Origin: Bacillota bacterium
Lineage (GTDB): Bacteria > Bacillota_I > Bacilli_A > MOL361 > Turicibacteraceae
Assembly: GCA_003486705.1 (NCBI GenBank)
Contig: DNGE01000173.1
Location: 22,275 to 45,211, forward strand
Direction: 5' to 3'
Length of the DNA: 22,937 bases
Positions 22,007 to 22,937 of this stretch are shown here, piece after piece. Position 1 is the first letter of the stretch, and every line of letters begins with the position of its first letter. The notes under the pieces are model-generated. The model did no database searches and had not been told where the DNA came from. It saw nothing but the letters and a program-made list of their open reading frames with translations. The translations under genes and the position numbers were made by a program.

Positions 22007-22937
22007 TGAAATATTTTGTTGATTTTGCAAACGGAAGTTTAAATAAAGTAGGGGAAGAACTTTGTGGAGACAAAGTTGAATTCTTTCGTGATCATAACGG
22101 CGTCATCGCCGTGTTATCGGATGGGTTAGGAAGCGGGGTTAAAGCTAATATTTTAGCGACCCTAACCTCAAAAATTGCGATTACCATGTTAAAAGAAGGA
22201 TTATCAATTGATGAAGTTGTCGATACCATCATTCATACATTACCGATGTGTCAAGTTCGACAACTCGCCTATTCAACGTTTACGATTGTTAAGGTCGATG
22301 ACCAAGATCAAGTGTATGCGGTTGAATTTGATAATCCGAGTTTGTTTTTCTTACGTGATGGAAAAATCTCAAACTTATACAGTTCTGAACGCATTGTCAA
22401 CGGTCGCAAAATTAAAGAAACACGGTTTAAGCTTCATGCTGAAGATACCTTAGTGTTTACAAGTGATGGGGTCATTCATGCCGGCGTTGGCACAGTCTTA
22501 AATTTAGGGTGGAGTTGGCCAGAAGTTGCTAAGTTTTTAGAATCTGTTGTGGATGAGTCACTTTCAGCTACTGAGATTTGCCAACTCTTATTACAAGTCT
22601 GCTCAGATCTTTATGTAGCAAAGCCGGGGGATGATACGACAGTCGTTTGTATGAAAGTCATTAAGCCAAAAGTTGTGACCTTATTTTCTGGACCACCTCA
22701 AAACCCGAGTCAAGATGCTGAAATCGTCCATGATTTAATGAAAAGCAATGGGAAGAAAGTCATTTGTGGTGGAACAGCCGCTAATATCGTTTCACGACAA
22801 ATTGGCCGCGATATTGAAACAAGTTTTGATTATATCGATCCAACGATTCCACCCATTGCTCATATTAAAGGAATTGATTTAGTGACAGAAGGCGTTCTAA
22901 CGATTAAAGGATGTTCTGAAATCTTAAAAGAGATTCG
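22006..22937 (+). CDS. SpoIIE-type PP2C serine phosphatase, 3' end cut off
   Basis: The frame runs open from ATG 22006 to the window end (310 full codons). The PP2C motifs are LSDGLGSGVKA (37-47), FTSDGV (151-156) and PGDDTTVV (207-214), with Asp39, Asp154, Asp209 and Asp210 as likely metal ligands. Unlike SpoIIE it has no membrane domain: the phosphatase begins at residue 1. After the phosphatase there is an extra region (from about 221) with LFSGPPQNPSQD and VICGGTAANIVSR that I do not recognise as part of classic SpoIIE. The start overlaps the stop of the hydrogenase-like gene, so the two are translationally coupled. The likely role is to reverse a Ser/Thr phosphorylation, perhaps of an anti-sigma antagonist, in response to the upstream sensor. 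Confidence 0.87.
   Translation, partial: MKYFVDFANGSLNKVGEELCGDKVEFFRDHNGVIAVLSDGLGSGVKANILATLTSKIAITMLKEGLSIDEVVDTIIHTLPMCQVRQLAYSTFTIVKVDDQDQVYAVEFDNPSLFFLRDGKISNLYSSERIVNGRKIKETRFKLHAEDTLVFTSDGVIHAGVGTVLNLGWSWPEVAKFLESVVDESLSATEICQLLLQVCSDLYVAKPGDDTTVVCMKVIKPKVVTLFSGPPQNPSQDAEIVHDLMKSNGKKVICGGTAANIVSRQIGRDIETSFDYIDPTIPPIAHIKGIDLVTEGVLTIKGCSEILKEI

Noticed and set aside
22208..22453. 81-codon plus-strand frame near the right end
   Set aside because: It overlaps the PP2C phosphatase in another frame; the phosphatase frame is open from 22006 to the window end and carries all family motifs.

Overview
The window looks like a chromosomal segment of a low-GC, endospore-forming member of the Bacillota. 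The backbone order (end of an S1-type ribosomal protein gene, der, gpsA, spoIVA, HU gene) is the order known from Bacillus subtilis. The anaerobic-type iron-sulfur genes at the right end do not fit an aerobic Bacillus. A gut anaerobe of the Turicibacter type is my best guess from gene content and style; this is inference, not a database match. I see no tRNA, rRNA, CRISPR array, insertion sequence or prophage.

Left part (1-6130): the tail of an S1-domain gene and its terminator, then der-gpsA, a small spoVIF-like sporulation gene, spoIVA and the gene for HU. Two gene-poor stretches flank spoIVA (2970-3823 and 5337-5794). They hold one strong orphan terminator and two stretches that look like decayed coding sequence. 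spoIVA has a clear sigma-E-type promoter, and the spoVIF-like gene has a sigma-K-type promoter.

Middle (6140-14760): the addB-addA operon encodes the helicase-nuclease that processes double-strand breaks. A bidirectional terminator separates it from a convergent RodA-like SEDS glycosyltransferase gene.

Spore surface block (14850-16920): an acidic CotO-like protein on the plus strand, and two cysteine-rich CotZ/CotY-family genes in tandem on the minus strand. Each has its own promoter and terminator. All three promoters match the sigma-K pattern AC-N16/17-CATANNNTA (one with a mismatch at the last base). Together with the spoVIF-like gene this suggests a late mother-cell regulon visible within one window.

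Right part (17135-22937): a membrane-anchored M15-family D,D-carboxypeptidase, an lrgA/lrgB (cidA/cidB) pair, and then a tightly packed set: a thioredoxin-fold [2Fe-2S] protein, a PAS-containing [FeFe]-hydrogenase-like protein, and a SpoIIE-type PP2C phosphatase cut by the window end. I read the last three as a redox- or H2-sensing module with a phosphatase output. It is the most interesting system here.
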